Source: Celeribacter halophilus (lineage in GTDB: Bacteria; Pseudomonadota; Alphaproteobacteria; Rhodobacterales; Rhodobacteraceae). From it: a stretch of DNA of 64,000 bases. The notes under the pieces are model-generated. The model was not told where the DNA came from. It made no database searches and worked only from the letters and a program-made list of their open reading frames with translations. The stretch spans positions 124,001 to 188,000 of the forward strand of contig NZ_FORY01000005.1 of the NCBI RefSeq assembly GCF_900114135.1, in the 5' to 3' direction. Position 1 is the first letter of the stretch; each line of letters begins with the position of its first letter. A program made the translations under genes and the position numbers. This document shows, piece after piece, positions 39,948 to 49,044 of the stretch.

Positions 39948-40870
39948 GCCTCAAACTCACAGAGGGGATGCGCGACACGCTGGCGCAATGGCTTGACCAC
40001 GAGCGCGCGCTCAAATCCGCCTCGGAAAACACGATCACCGCCTATGGCCACGACGTGTCCGGCTGGTTGAGCTTTCTGGCCGAGCACGAAGGGGGCGGCT
40101 TTGGCCCCGCAGCGATTGCCCGCGTCCGTCTGAGCGACATGCGCTCATGGATGGCGCATGAACGTGGTCGCGGCGTTGCACCGCGTTCGCTGGCACGCGC
40201 CTTGTCGGCGGTCAAAACCTTCACCCGCTGGCTGGCCGAGCGCGACGGGTTTGACGCCACCGCCATTCTCGCCACCCGCTCCCCGAAGTTTCAAAAAAAA
40301 CTGCCCCGCCCGCTCTCGCCCGATGCCGCGAAAGAAATGCTCTCCACCGTTGAGTTGCAAGACGAAGAACCGTGGATCGCCGCGCGCAATGTGGCGGTTG
40401 TCACGCTGCTCTACGGCTGCGGCTTGCGGATTTCGGAGGCGCTGTCGCTGACAGGATCGGATGTGCCTCTGGGCGAGGTGATCCGGATTGTGGGCAAAGG
40501 CAACAAGGAGCGCATCGTGCCGGTGCTGCCCGCCGCACGTCAGGCTGTAGCGGAATATGTCCGGCTCTGCCCCTATGACCTGCTCCCTGAAACACCCTTG
40601 TTCCGCGGAGCACGAGGCGGGGCGCTCAATCCGCGCCTGATCTCGAAAGTGACCGAGGCCGCACGGATGCAGCTTGGCCTGCCCTCCTCCGTCACGCCGC
40701 ACGCGATGCGCCACAGCTTTGCGACACATCTTTTGAATGCGGGCGGAGATCTGCGTGCGATTCAGGAATTGCTGGGCCATGCCTCCCTGTCCACAACCCA
40801 AGCCTATACGGCAGTGGACAATGCGCGCCTGTTGCAAGTCTACGAGGCCGCCCACCCCCGCGCAAAATAA
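39944..40870 (+). CDS. xerC: Tyrosine recombinase XerC
   Basis: A 308-residue site-specific recombinase that, with XerD, resolves chromosome dimers at dif. An N-terminal SAM-like core-binding domain (ITAYGHDVSGWLSFL) is followed by the catalytic domain. The first Arg is in YGCGLRISEAL, then HAMRHSF (His-x-x-Arg), LGHASLSTTQ and the nucleophile Tyr in AYT. The Arg-Lys-His-Arg-His-Tyr set looks complete. The start overlaps the DUF484 stop. Confidence 0.94.
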   Translation: MSLKLTEGMRDTLAQWLDHERALKSASENTITAYGHDVSGWLSFLAEHEGGGFGPAAIARVRLSDMRSWMAHERGRGVAPRSLARALSAVKTFTRWLAERDGFDATAILATRSPKFQKKLPRPLSPDAAKEMLSTVELQDEEPWIAARNVAVVTLLYGCGLRISEALSLTGSDVPLGEVIRIVGKGNKERIVPVLPAARQAVAEYVRLCPYDLLPETPLFRGARGGALNPRLISKVTEAARMQLGLPSSVTPHAMRHSFATHLLNAGGDLRAIQELLGHASLSTTQAYTAVDNARLLQVYEAAHPRAK

Positions 40871-40976
40871 ACCGGCGCAGCCTCGCACGCTTTTCCCCCA
40901 TTTTGACGATTTCTTCACGCCCTGTCCTTAGTCTCCCTCCACAGGTGGGAAACCGGACACACGATGGGGATGATTC

Positions 40977-41165
40977 ATGGGGAATGACGAGAAAGCGATA
41001 AAGCCCCCTCTGCGCGAGGTGGCCAGCATCACACGCATCACGCAAGAGGACTTTCTGGCGCAACTGGCGCAGGCGCTTGCGCTTTATGACCGCGACGAGG
41101 ACGGGCTGTTGACCGAGGAAGAGTGGCAATGGGTGCAAGATGCCTTGAATGACACAGGAGCCTGA
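40977..41165 (+). CDS. Small EF-hand protein, 62 aa
   Basis: A 62-residue acidic protein with one canonical EF-hand loop near residues 38-49 (DRDEDGLLTEEE: ligands at positions 1, 3, 5, 9 and 12, with Gly at 6). The helix before it is leucine- and alanine-rich. No signal peptide, so it is probably cytoplasmic. One EF hand implies dimerisation or a partner; calcium binding is inferred from the loop. Confidence 0.75.
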   Translation: MGNDEKAIKPPLREVASITRITQEDFLAQLAQALALYDRDEDGLLTEEEWQWVQDALNDTGA

Positions 41166-41191
41166 CGAGCTTTACTTGTGGCGCCAGACGG

Positions 41192-41217
41192 AAAAAGGGC
41201 GACACAACGTGCCGCCC
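41192..41217 (-). terminator. Intrinsic terminator of ileS
   Basis: On the minus strand GGGCGGCAC / GTGTCGCCC (one G-T pair) with a 3-base loop, then TTTTT, 26 bases after the ileS stop. Confidence 0.85.
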
Positions 41218-41242
41218 CCTTGAAATCAGTCTCAGCCGAATA

Positions 41243-44161
41243 TCAGCCCAGCGCCTCGTCACAGCGGGCACAGACCCCTGCGTGGCTATGGGTGCCGACA
41301 TCGGGCAGGATTTTCCAGCAGCGCTGGCACTTCTCGCCCTCGGCTTTCTCGAACACCACGCCGATGCCCTCGACCTCGCCCTCCAGACGGAAGGCCTCGT
41401 TCGGCGTCGGATCATCGGTGAGCGTGATCGCGGAGGTGATGCAAAGATCATCGAAATCGACGGTCTTGAGCGCCTCCAGAACCGCTGCATCCTCGACATG
41501 CACCACCGGAGCCGCCTCCAAAGACGCCCCGATCACCTTGTCACGGCGCTGCACTTCAAGCGCGGCGGTCACGACACGGCGGGCCTTGCGAATACCGGCC
41601 CATTTTTCCGCCAGATCGCCATCAAGCCAACCCGGCGCAGGAGCCGGGAAATCGACCAGATGGACCGAGCTGTCATCACCGGGGAAACGCTCAAGCCAGA
41701 CTTCTTCCATAGTGAAGGTCAGGATCGGAGCGAGCCATGTGGTCAGGCGATGGAACAGGATGTCGAGAACCGTGCGAGCGGCGCGGCGGCGCTCTGTGTC
41801 GCCATCGCAATAGAGCACGTCCTTGCGGATGTCGAAATAGAAGGCCGACAGATCGACCGTCGCGAAATTGAACACCGCCTGCCAGACGCCCGAGAAATCG
41901 AAATTCTCGTAGCCTTCGCGCACCGTGGTGTCGAGTTCCGCCAGACGATGTAGCACCCAGCGTTCCAGTTCCGGCATTTGCGCGGGATCAACCCGATCCG
42001 CCTCGGAAAAGTCCGCGAGCGAGCCAAGCATGAACCGCATGGTGTTGCGCAGGCGACGGTAGCTGTCCGCCACGCCCTTGAGGATTTCCGGCCCGATCCG
42101 CTGATCGGCGGTGTAATCGGTCTGGGCCACCCACAGGCGCAGAATATCCGCGCCGTATTGCTTGACGATCTGCTCCGGCACGATGGTGTTGCCCAAAGAC
42201 TTGGACATTTTCATGCCCTTCTCGTCGAGGGTAAACCCGTGCGTCACAACATTCTTATAGGGCGCACGACCTTTGGTGCCACATGCCTGCAACAGCGAGG
42301 AATGGAACCAGCCGCGGTGCTGGTCCGTGCCTTCGAGATAGACATCGGCAATGCCATCCGGCGTCCCGTCTTCACGGTCGCGCAGCACAAAGGCATGGGT
42401 CGAACCGGAGTCGAACCACACGTCCAGAACATCGAACACCTGCTCATAGTCGTCAGGGTTCACAATATCGCCCAGAACCTTTTCCTTGAACCCGTCCTCA
42501 TACCAGACATCCGCGCCGCTTTCCTCGAACGCGGCAGAGATGCGTTGGTTCACCTCGTCATTGCGCAGCAGGAAATCATCATCCGTGGGCAGAGCGCCTT
42601 TCTTGGTGAAACAGGTGAGCGGCACACCCCATGCGCGTTGACGCGACAGCACCCAATCAGGACGGCTTTCGATCATCGAGTAAAGCCGATTGCGTCCGGT
42701 TTGCGGCGTCCATTTCACCAGCTCGTCAATCGAGCGCAGCGCCCGTTCGCGGATGCTGTCGCCATAGGTGCCCATGCCATCGTCGAGTTTCTTGTCAACG
42801 GAGGCAAACCACTGCGGCGTGTTGCGGAAGATCACCGGTGCTTTAGAGCGCCACGAATGCGGATAGGAGTGGGTCACACGGCCACGCGCGATGATCCCGC
42901 CCGCTTCCACGAGTTTTGCGATCACGGCGGGGTTGGCCTTGCCCTCTTTGCCCTTGCGATCGATGACGGTGAGCCCCGCGAAGAACGGCACATGGGGCAG
43001 GAATTCGCTTTCCTCACCCACGTTATGCGTCATCCGGTCGAGCCAGTTGCGCTTGACGAAACATTCGTAGTCGTCTGCACCGTGGCTCGGCGCGGTGTGG
43101 ACAAAACCCGTCCCTGCATCATCGGTAACGTGATCGCCGTCGATCATCGGCACATCGTAGTCCCAGAAGCCATCCGCGCCGTCGAGACCGGCAAACGGGT
43201 GGGCCAGCGTCAGAGCACCAAGCTCGTCCGCCGTGACATCGCGCACGCGGGTGAACTCGGTCACGCGGGATTTGGTCAGCGCGTCCTCGGCCAGCGTATC
43301 GGCAAAGACGTAAAGATCGCCCGGTTTGGTCCAGCTTTCCTCTTCGGTCGCATCCACGCGGTAGAGGCCATAGGCAATCTTCGGATTGTAGGCGACCGCC
43401 TTATTCGAAGGAATGGTCCAAGGCGTCGTGGTCCAGATCACGACACGAGCGGAGGCCAGATCGCCCTCGGCACCGGAAACAACCTTAAACGGCACCCAGA
43501 TCGTGTGCGACTTGTGGTCGTGATATTCGATCTCGGCTTCGGCCAGCGCGGTTTTCTCCACCGGAGACCACATCACGGGTTTCGAGCCTTGATACAGCGT
43601 GCCGTTCATCAGGAATTTCATGAATTCCTCGGCAATCACGGCTTCGGCGTGGTAATTCATGGTCAGATAGGGATCGTCCCATGTGCCATAAACGCCAAGA
43701 CGTTTGAATTCCTCGCGCTGGATGTTCACCCATTCGTCGGCAAAGGCACGACATTCGCGGCGGAAATCAATGACCGGCACGTCGTCCTTGTTCTTGCCCT
43801 TCTTGCGGTATTGCTCTTCGATCTTCCATTCGATCGGCAGACCGTGACAATCCCAACCCGGCACATAGCGCGCGTCAAAGCCCATCATCTGATGGCTGCG
43901 CGTGATGATGTCCTTGATCGTCTTGTTCAGGGCGTGGCCGATGTGCAAATGCCCGTTGGCATAGGGCGGGCCATCGTGCAGCACAAAGGACGGACGCCCG
44001 TCCGCCTTGCCCTTTTCGCGAAGTTTCTCGTAAACACCAATCTTGGCCCAACGCTCAAGCCAGCCGGGTTCGCGTTTCGGCAGGCCCGCACGCATCGGGA
44101 AGTCGGTTTTCGGCAGATTAAGCGTTTCTTTATAATCGGGTGTGGTCGTCTCGGAACACAT
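41243..44161 (-). CDS. ileS: Isoleucyl-tRNA synthetase
   Basis: A 972-residue class I synthetase that charges tRNA-Ile and edits valine. The HIGH motif is in [14 protein letters not shown] near residue 72, the KMSKS loop near 652 ([10 protein letters not shown]), and the C-terminal zinc finger is [12 protein letters not shown]...CARCDE. The length is within the bacterial range. I chose the start at 44161 (MCSETTT), the family-like N-terminus, with AAGGA about 10 bases upstream. An ATG 57 bases further upstream is possible. Confidence 0.96.
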   Translation of the reverse strand: MCSETTTPDYKETLNLPKTDFPMRAGLPKREPGWLERWAKIGVYEKLREKGKADGRPSFVLHDGPPYANGHLHIGHALNKTIKDIITRSHQMMGFDARYVPGWDCHGLPIEWKIEEQYRKKGKNKDDVPVIDFRRECRAFADEWVNIQREEFKRLGVYGTWDDPYLTMNYHAEAVIAEEFMKFLMNGTLYQGSKPVMWSPVEKTALAEAEIEYHDHKSHTIWVPFKVVSGAEGDLASARVVIWTTTPWTIPSNKAVAYNPKIAYGLYRVDATEEESWTKPGDLYVFADTLAEDALTKSRVTEFTRVRDVTADELGALTLAHPFAGLDGADGFWDYDVPMIDGDHVTDDAGTGFVHTAPSHGADDYECFVKRNWLDRMTHNVGEESEFLPHVPFFAGLTVIDRKGKEGKANPAVIAKLVEAGGIIARGRVTHSYPHSWRSKAPVIFRNTPQWFASVDKKLDDGMGTYGDSIRERALRSIDELVKWTPQTGRNRLYSMIESRPDWVLSRQRAWGVPLTCFTKKGALPTDDDFLLRNDEVNQRISAAFEESGADVWYEDGFKEKVLGDIVNPDDYEQVFDVLDVWFDSGSTHAFVLRDREDGTPDGIADVYLEGTDQHRGWFHSSLLQACGTKGRAPYKNVVTHGFTLDEKGMKMSKSLGNTIVPEQIVKQYGADILRLWVAQTDYTADQRIGPEILKGVADSYRRLRNTMRFMLGSLADFSEADRVDPAQMPELERWVLHRLAELDTTVREGYENFDFSGVWQAVFNFATVDLSAFYFDIRKDVLYCDGDTERRRAARTVLDILFHRLTTWLAPILTFTMEEVWLERFPGDDSSVHLVDFPAPAPGWLDGDLAEKWAGIRKARRVVTAALEVQRRDKVIGASLEAAPVVHVEDAAVLEALKTVDFDDLCITSAITLTDDPTPNEAFRLEGEVEGIGVVFEKAEGEKCQRCWKILPDVGTHSHAGVCARCDEALG

Positions 44162-44364
44162 GTCGGTTCGGTCCTTGAGGGAGGTGTGGGGATATGCGAA
44201 GTCGGCGCGGGTCTCCATACGCCTTGTCCCGGCGGCTCGCAGGGCCCAAGAGTGGGTCAGAGCGCCGGGCTGATAATTCGTATAATAATCGCCACAAAAT
44301 TCATACGCGCCTTATAGGACGCGGCAGACGGGCGGTAAACCCGTCTTGACGCCGCCACGATATG

Positions 44365-44389
44365 AAAAAGGGACGCCCGAAGGCATCCC
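44365..44389 (-). terminator. Intrinsic terminator of the orphan RNA
   Basis: On the minus strand GGGATGCC-TTCG-GGCGTCCC-TTTTT, a stable UUCG tetraloop terminator about 200 bases upstream of ileS. Confidence 0.88.
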
Positions 44390-44643
44390 TGTCTCATAAG
44401 CTCTCTGGCGAGCTGGATGGCTGCGTGGCTGGCTGAGGTTCCTCGCTGGGGCCCTTTCGGGCGTCTCTGGCTCGGTTGCCTTGCGTGCTACGGCGCTGTC
44501 TTGCCGGCTGGATCGCTTGAATGACATGACATCGCAATCGTCTCGATCACAATGCCGATCCCGCTCGGGGATCGAAAATCTTGGCTCTATCGCGGAAGTG
44601 GCTCGGAGAATGGATGCCTGTCAGGTGGCTTTTCGTCCTTGCC
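44365..44643 (-). ncRNA. Candidate noncoding RNA (about 280 bases)
   Basis: It is delimited by a good promoter upstream and a UUCG-loop terminator downstream. The inside carries local hairpins: GATCCCC/CGGGATC near 44560, GCCCGAAAGGGC near 44455, and CTCGCC-AGAGAG near 44405. I do not recognise it as tmRNA, RNase P RNA, SRP RNA or 6S RNA, since the hallmark words of each are absent. It may be an independent small RNA or a terminated (attenuated) leader of ileS. Confidence 0.55.
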
Positions 44644-44649
44644 GATCCT

Positions 44650-44678
44650 CATATAGGCAAGCCAAACGCGGAATGCAA
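44650..44678 (-). promoter_or_regulatory. Promoter of the orphan RNA
   Basis: On the minus strand TTGCAT (44673-44678), a 17-base spacer and TATATG (44650-44655). Confidence 0.65.
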
Positions 44679-44807
44679 GAAATTTCTCAACAAAATCAGA
44701 TAGTTGACTAATTTACTCAGCAATAAAAACACTCAGGTATAGCGCGACATCACGGCGCTGGCGGAAAAAATCCATTCCGAATATAGCTTTATGCAAAGGA
44801 GCCCCCG

Positions 44808-45227
44808 ATGACAGAGACCCGTTCCGCCCTGCCGCCCAAATTCGACCTCAGCCATGCCGACATGGATCGCGTGATCAAACGCTTCTACGCGGCGGTGCGA
44901 CAGCATCCCGAACTGGGGCCTGTCTTTGGCGCCCATGTCGAAAACTGGCCGGAGCATGAAGAAAAGATCGGACGGTTCTGGCGCAATGCGATTCTGCATG
45001 AACGCAATTATGACGGCTTCCCGCAGCGCGTGCATCTGATGGCGCCGGAGGTGAAGGAGCATCACTTTGCCATATGGCTCGCGCTGTTTGACGAGACCCT
45101 GAATGCAGAGCTTGATGCCGAAACCGCCGCCAAATGGTCCGCGATTGCCCACAGGATCGGGCGGGCCTTTCGTATGGGGATCGTCCAGCGCGACCAGCCC
45201 AAAGACGCACCGCCGAAGCTGTTCTGA
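44808..45227 (+). CDS. Group III truncated hemoglobin
   Basis: A 139-residue 2-on-2 globin. The group III features are FDLSHADMDRVIKRFYAAVR at the N-terminus, FGAHVENWPEHEEKIGRFW, and the probable proximal His region EVKEHHFAIWLALF (about 84-97). Group III globins are linked to microaerobic life and nitrosative stress, but the role is not fixed. AAAGGAG lies about 9 bases upstream of the ATG. It is convergent with the ycjF-like gene two bases away. Confidence 0.92.
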   Translation: MTETRSALPPKFDLSHADMDRVIKRFYAAVRQHPELGPVFGAHVENWPEHEEKIGRFWRNAILHERNYDGFPQRVHLMAPEVKEHHFAIWLALFDETLNAELDAETAAKWSAIAHRIGRAFRMGIVQRDQPKDAPPKLF

Positions 45228-45229
45228 GC

Positions 45230-46255
45230 CTACCCGGCGCTCTTCTCCGCACCCTTGTCGAACAATCCGGTCAACGCACGTTTCACCGTGCCGGAGACAG
45301 ACGGTTTTGACAGTTTCATAAAGGGCAGCGGACGGCAGACCTCAATCGCAGCCACGCCGACACGCGCGGTCAGGGCACCGTTGACAACGCCCTCCCCGAA
45401 CCGGCGCGAAATCTTCGCCATGACACCGCCCCCTGCCATCGTGCCGATGAGATCATCGCCCACGGCCACAGCGCCCGTGGCCACCAGATGCGTCAGCACA
45501 GAGCGCGTCACCCGCCACGATCCCAGCGTGCCGGAGCGCCCGCCGTAAATCTCCGCAATCCGCCGGATCATCCGCAGGTTCGCGGTCAGCGCGGCAAAGA
45601 CATCAGCCAAGGCCAGAGGCACAAGCGCGGTCACGGTCGCCACTTGGCGCGCGGCGGCTTCCACCTCTCGACGGGCCGCGGCATCAAGCGGGGCAAGCAA
45701 TTCCGCCTCGGCCAGTCCCAGCACACCATCCGCATCGAACAGTTCGCCCTGACGCTCCGCAAACCGCTCACGCCCCCAAGACAGCTCGTCACGATGGGCA
45801 TAGAGCGCCACGAGCTTGTCACTCACCCTGCGCGCCGCCTTGAGATCCCCCCGCCCCACCGCATCGGTCGCCGCCGTTTGCAGGCTGTCGATCCGTTTCA
45901 GACGGGCAAAGGCCGAAAGTTCTTTCAACGCAATCGCCGCCAGAACCACCAGAAACGCGCCGGTCAGCCCCAAGGCGACATAGCCCAGAACCTGATTGCG
46001 CGCGATGAGACCCGCGATAAAGTCATAGGCCGCAAGCGACAGGACAAAGGTGAACAGCGCCGCAAACAGCCGCCAGAACCACCGCGCCAGCGTCGAAGGT
46101 TTGCGTGCAGCCATAACCGCCACCCGCTCCATCGCCGCAGGACGGGCTAGAGGGGCAAGGTCGGGCACAGGCTCGGCGGTGGACGGATTCACCGTCGCCT
46201 CGTCTTCCAGTTCGATCAGAACAGGACCACGCTTTTCGGGCGGATGCTCACTCAT
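45230..46255 (-). CDS. TIGR01620/YcjF family inner-membrane protein
   Basis: A 341-residue protein. A polar N-terminus is followed by two close membrane segments (about 60-85 and 95-112), then a soluble helical region and a C-terminal DUF697-like part with GVAAIEVCRPLPFMK. YcjF sits beside YcjX in Gammaproteobacteria as it does here (4-base ATGA overlap), and both belong to stress-induced membrane systems of uncertain purpose. Confidence 0.9.
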   Translation of the reverse strand: MSEHPPEKRGPVLIELEDEATVNPSTAEPVPDLAPLARPAAMERVAVMAARKPSTLARWFWRLFAALFTFVLSLAAYDFIAGLIARNQVLGYVALGLTGAFLVVLAAIALKELSAFARLKRIDSLQTAATDAVGRGDLKAARRVSDKLVALYAHRDELSWGRERFAERQGELFDADGVLGLAEAELLAPLDAAARREVEAAARQVATVTALVPLALADVFAALTANLRMIRRIAEIYGGRSGTLGSWRVTRSVLTHLVATGAVAVGDDLIGTMAGGGVMAKISRRFGEGVVNGALTARVGVAAIEVCRPLPFMKLSKPSVSGTVKRALTGLFDKGAEKSAG

Positions 46256-47655
46256 AGCTTGTCTCCGATCAGGAATTCTGCGGCGCGGTCAAGCCGGATA
46301 TGGGGCGGCCCTTCACCGGGGCGCAGGGTCAGCCGCGCAGGGCGGAATTTCATGATTTCATATTGCCCGTCGAGCCATTTCTCCGCGCCATTGCGAGCCG
46401 GTGACAGGATATGCGCCGGATCTTGCGGCAATTCACCAGAGTAAAAGGCCGCCTGCTTGCCACTCTCGGTGGTGCCGCGCACAACATCAAGGCTCTGGCC
46501 CTCATGTTCCATCGTCTCCTCCACCGTTGCACGCAGGGCGGCCATAGACATGGCCTGTGTTCCCGCCCCCGCAAAATCGGCCCGATCACGCGCCTCGCGC
46601 ACCAAAGCCTCCATGATCGCAGTCAGACGCGGGTGCTGGCTGTGATGGATATGATCGGCTTTCGTGGCGGCAAAGAGGATTTTCTCCACTTTGTGCTGGC
46701 CGAGCAAAGACATGATCCGCCCCACCCGACCCGGACGGAACGCGGCGAGAATATCGGCCATCGTGCGGCGCAAATCCTCGACCGCTTTCGGACCGGAATG
46801 AATCGCGCCCAGCGCATCGACCAGAACAATCTGGCGATCAATGCGGGAGAAATGGTCGCGAAAGAACGGTTTGACCACTTCGCGCTTGTAGGCTTCATAG
46901 CGGCGCTCGAATTCGCGCTTGAGCGACCCGCGCGGCGCGTCCCCTTCTGGCAGAGGCGCGAAGGTCAGCACCGGAGAGCCCTCAAGCTCACCCGGCAACA
47001 GGAACCGACCCGGCGTGCAATCCGAATAGCCCGCTTCCCGCGCCGATTTGAGATAGGTGGTGAATTTCTCCGCCAGAGCCTTGGCGGCGGGTTCATCCTG
47101 TTTGGCGGTTGGGTCGCTGGCTTCAAGCGCCGCCACAAAAGCCGCCCCTTCGACACGATCCCGCGCCGCAGCAAGCGCCTCTGCCGACCATTCCGCATAG
47201 GACTTTTCCATAAGCCCCAGATCCAACAACCATTCACCGGGATAATCGACAATATCGAGATGCACGGTGCGCGGTCCTGTGAGACTACCCAAAAGGCCGG
47301 CGGGACGGACCTTGAACGACAGGCGCAGCTCGGAAACCGCGCGGGTGCTGTCCGGCCAATGCGGCTCCGGCGCGGTGAGTGCCGAGAGATGCGTCTCATA
47401 GTCGAAACGCGGCACGGTGTCGTCCGGCTGCGGTTGCAAATAGGCGGCACTGATCGCACTGGCGGGGCCAAACTGCGCCATACGCCCGCGATCCAGAAGG
47501 TTGGCCACCAAAGAGGTGATGAAAACCGTCTTGCCCGCCCGCGACAACCCCGTAACCCCCAGCCGGATAACCGGCTCGAACAGGGCTTCGTGCACGCCAT
47601 CCTGCACGGTCTCTACGCCGCGAAAAATCCGGTCTGCTATATCGTTGAGGATCAC
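46252..47655 (-). CDS. YcjX family GTPase-like protein
   Basis: A 467-residue P-loop protein with Walker [11 protein letters not shown] near residue 34-43. [14 protein letters not shown] switch-like block and [11 protein letters not shown] are typical of YcjX (DUF463), which is stress-induced and thought to bind GTP. First gene of a two-gene unit with the YcjF-like partner. Confidence 0.92.
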   Translation of the reverse strand: MILNDIADRIFRGVETVQDGVHEALFEPVIRLGVTGLSRAGKTVFITSLVANLLDRGRMAQFGPASAISAAYLQPQPDDTVPRFDYETHLSALTAPEPHWPDSTRAVSELRLSFKVRPAGLLGSLTGPRTVHLDIVDYPGEWLLDLGLMEKSYAEWSAEALAAARDRVEGAAFVAALEASDPTAKQDEPAAKALAEKFTTYLKSAREAGYSDCTPGRFLLPGELEGSPVLTFAPLPEGDAPRGSLKREFERRYEAYKREVVKPFFRDHFSRIDRQIVLVDALGAIHSGPKAVEDLRRTMADILAAFRPGRVGRIMSLLGQHKVEKILFAATKADHIHHSQHPRLTAIMEALVREARDRADFAGAGTQAMSMAALRATVEETMEHEGQSLDVVRGTTESGKQAAFYSGELPQDPAHILSPARNGAEKWLDGQYEIMKFRPARLTLRPGEGPPHIRLDRAAEFLIGDKL

Positions 47656-47762
47656 GCCCGTTGCCTTTTCCAGATGTTTACCGCTTCAACATAGGCATTC
47701 ACGCCGCTGCATGTAAGGGAGAAAGACTGGACGCCCTCCCCGCTCTCGGCTATTGCCGCCCC

Positions 47763-48533
47763 ATGCCCAGATATGCCCTGAAAATCGAATATCACGGCGC
47801 GCCTTTCGCCGGTTGGCAGCGCCAGAAAGAACATCCCTCCGTCCAGCAGGCGGTGGAAGAGGCCTTGCGCAAACTCGAACCCGACTGTCCGGGGATCGGC
47901 GCGGCGGGCCGCACGGATGCAGGCGTTCATGCCACCGCACAGGTTGCGCATTGCGATATGGCAAAGGACTGGGATCCGTTTCGTCTCAGCGAGGCCCTGA
48001 ACCATCACCTCAAACCCAACCCCATAGCCATTCTGGAGGCCGCGCGGGTGGATGAGGACTGGCACGCGCGGTTCTCCGCCCGCGAACGGCGCTATATGTT
48101 CCGGCTGATTTCACGGCGTGCGCCCTTGGTGCATGAGGCAGGTCTAGCGTGGCGCGTCAATCACCCGCTGGATCGCGATGCGATGCAGGAGGGCGCCGAC
48201 CGTCTTGTGGGTCTGCACGATTTCACCACCTTCCGCTCGACCATGTGTCAGGCCGATAGCCCCGTGAAAACCCTCGACGAGGCACGGGTGGAGGTCATGG
48301 ACATCCCTTACGGGCAGGAATTCCGCTTTTACTTTCGGGCGCGGTCCTTCCTGCACAATCAGGTGCGCAGCTTTGTCGGAACACTGGAACGTGTCGGCGC
48401 GGGAACATGGACACCCGATGATGTGACAAAGGCGCTGGAGGCGTGCGACCGTGCGGCCTGTGGTCCCGTATGCCCACCCGAGGGACTTTATCTTGTGGGC
48501 GTCGGCTATCCGGATGATCCGTTCAAAGCCTGA
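47763..48533 (+). CDS. truA: tRNA pseudouridine(38-40) synthase
   Basis: A 256-residue enzyme that isomerises U38-U40 in the tRNA anticodon arm. It has the opening [18 protein letters not shown] and the catalytic Asp in [11 protein letters not shown] (about residue 53). [15 protein letters not shown] and the [14 protein letters not shown] block are also standard. ATG 47763 gives the family N-terminus; longer starts reach into the divergent ycjX leader. Confidence 0.95.
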   Translation: MPRYALKIEYHGAPFAGWQRQKEHPSVQQAVEEALRKLEPDCPGIGAAGRTDAGVHATAQVAHCDMAKDWDPFRLSEALNHHLKPNPIAILEAARVDEDWHARFSARERRYMFRLISRRAPLVHEAGLAWRVNHPLDRDAMQEGADRLVGLHDFTTFRSTMCQADSPVKTLDEARVEVMDIPYGQEFRFYFRARSFLHNQVRSFVGTLERVGAGTWTPDDVTKALEACDRAACGPVCPPEGLYLVGVGYPDDPFKA

Positions 48534-48681
48534 GTATCTCGCGCATTGAGGGCGGGGCCTTCAAGCGGTTGTTCCGAAATATCTCAAATCTCGCGAACCT
48601 CCCCAAAGCGGCCCAAGCCTCGCCCCAATTCAGCCCGATTCTCCTGACAGAAATTCCTGTGCAAGCTACAGGAGAACCAGC

Positions 48682-48831
48682 ATGTCTCTGTTCGACGTTA
48701 CCTTTGATCAACTGGCTATGGCCATCATGACCACCATCGCAATCCGCGAGGTGATGATCGTGACCTTGCCAGACCATATCGCCGGTCCGGGCGGCTGGCT
48801 GATTGACACGGCGGTTGGCGACCGAGTCTGA
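48682..48831 (+). CDS. Small hypothetical protein, 49 aa
   Basis: A 49-residue protein starting MSLFDVTFDQLAMAIMTTIA. An excellent ribosome binding site (AGGAG, 8 bases before ATG) supports translation. A hydrophobic, methionine-rich stretch (about 10-30) may be a membrane-associated helix, followed by a polar end with GPGGWLIDTAVGDRV. No family recognised. It stands alone between truA and the GH13 gene. Confidence 0.55.
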   Translation: MSLFDVTFDQLAMAIMTTIAIREVMIVTLPDHIAGPGGWLIDTAVGDRV

Positions 48832-49044
48832 AAACATGCCCTCACAGGCCATCCATCTCTTGCGAAAAGCAGCCAATTTCACCGAAACTGTTTCGACTGC
48901 CCAAAAATAAAGCAGGTTTCAAAGCGCTTTCGCTCTTTCCTCAAAATTTGCACAAGAAAGCTTCGTTTTCCCCGAAAGCTGCATTGAACCTGTGCAGAGG
49001 GTCTGTTCTATCCCGAAGAAAAGACAACCACGAAGGGGACGCCG

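Larger units (their letters stand above)
44162..44807. other. Large intergenic region with an orphan transcription unit
   Basis: A 646-base region between ileS and the hemoglobin gene. It contains a promoter and a terminator on the minus strand that together delimit a roughly 280-base RNA ending before ileS (listed separately). The only open frame across the RNA (44527 down to 44312) has no ribosome binding site and runs through the terminator hairpin, so it is unlikely to be a gene. Confidence 0.6.

Noticed and set aside
44312-44527. A 71-codon minus-strand frame inside the orphan RNA
   Set aside because: It lacks a ribosome binding site and reads straight through the intrinsic terminator hairpin; composition looks noncoding.
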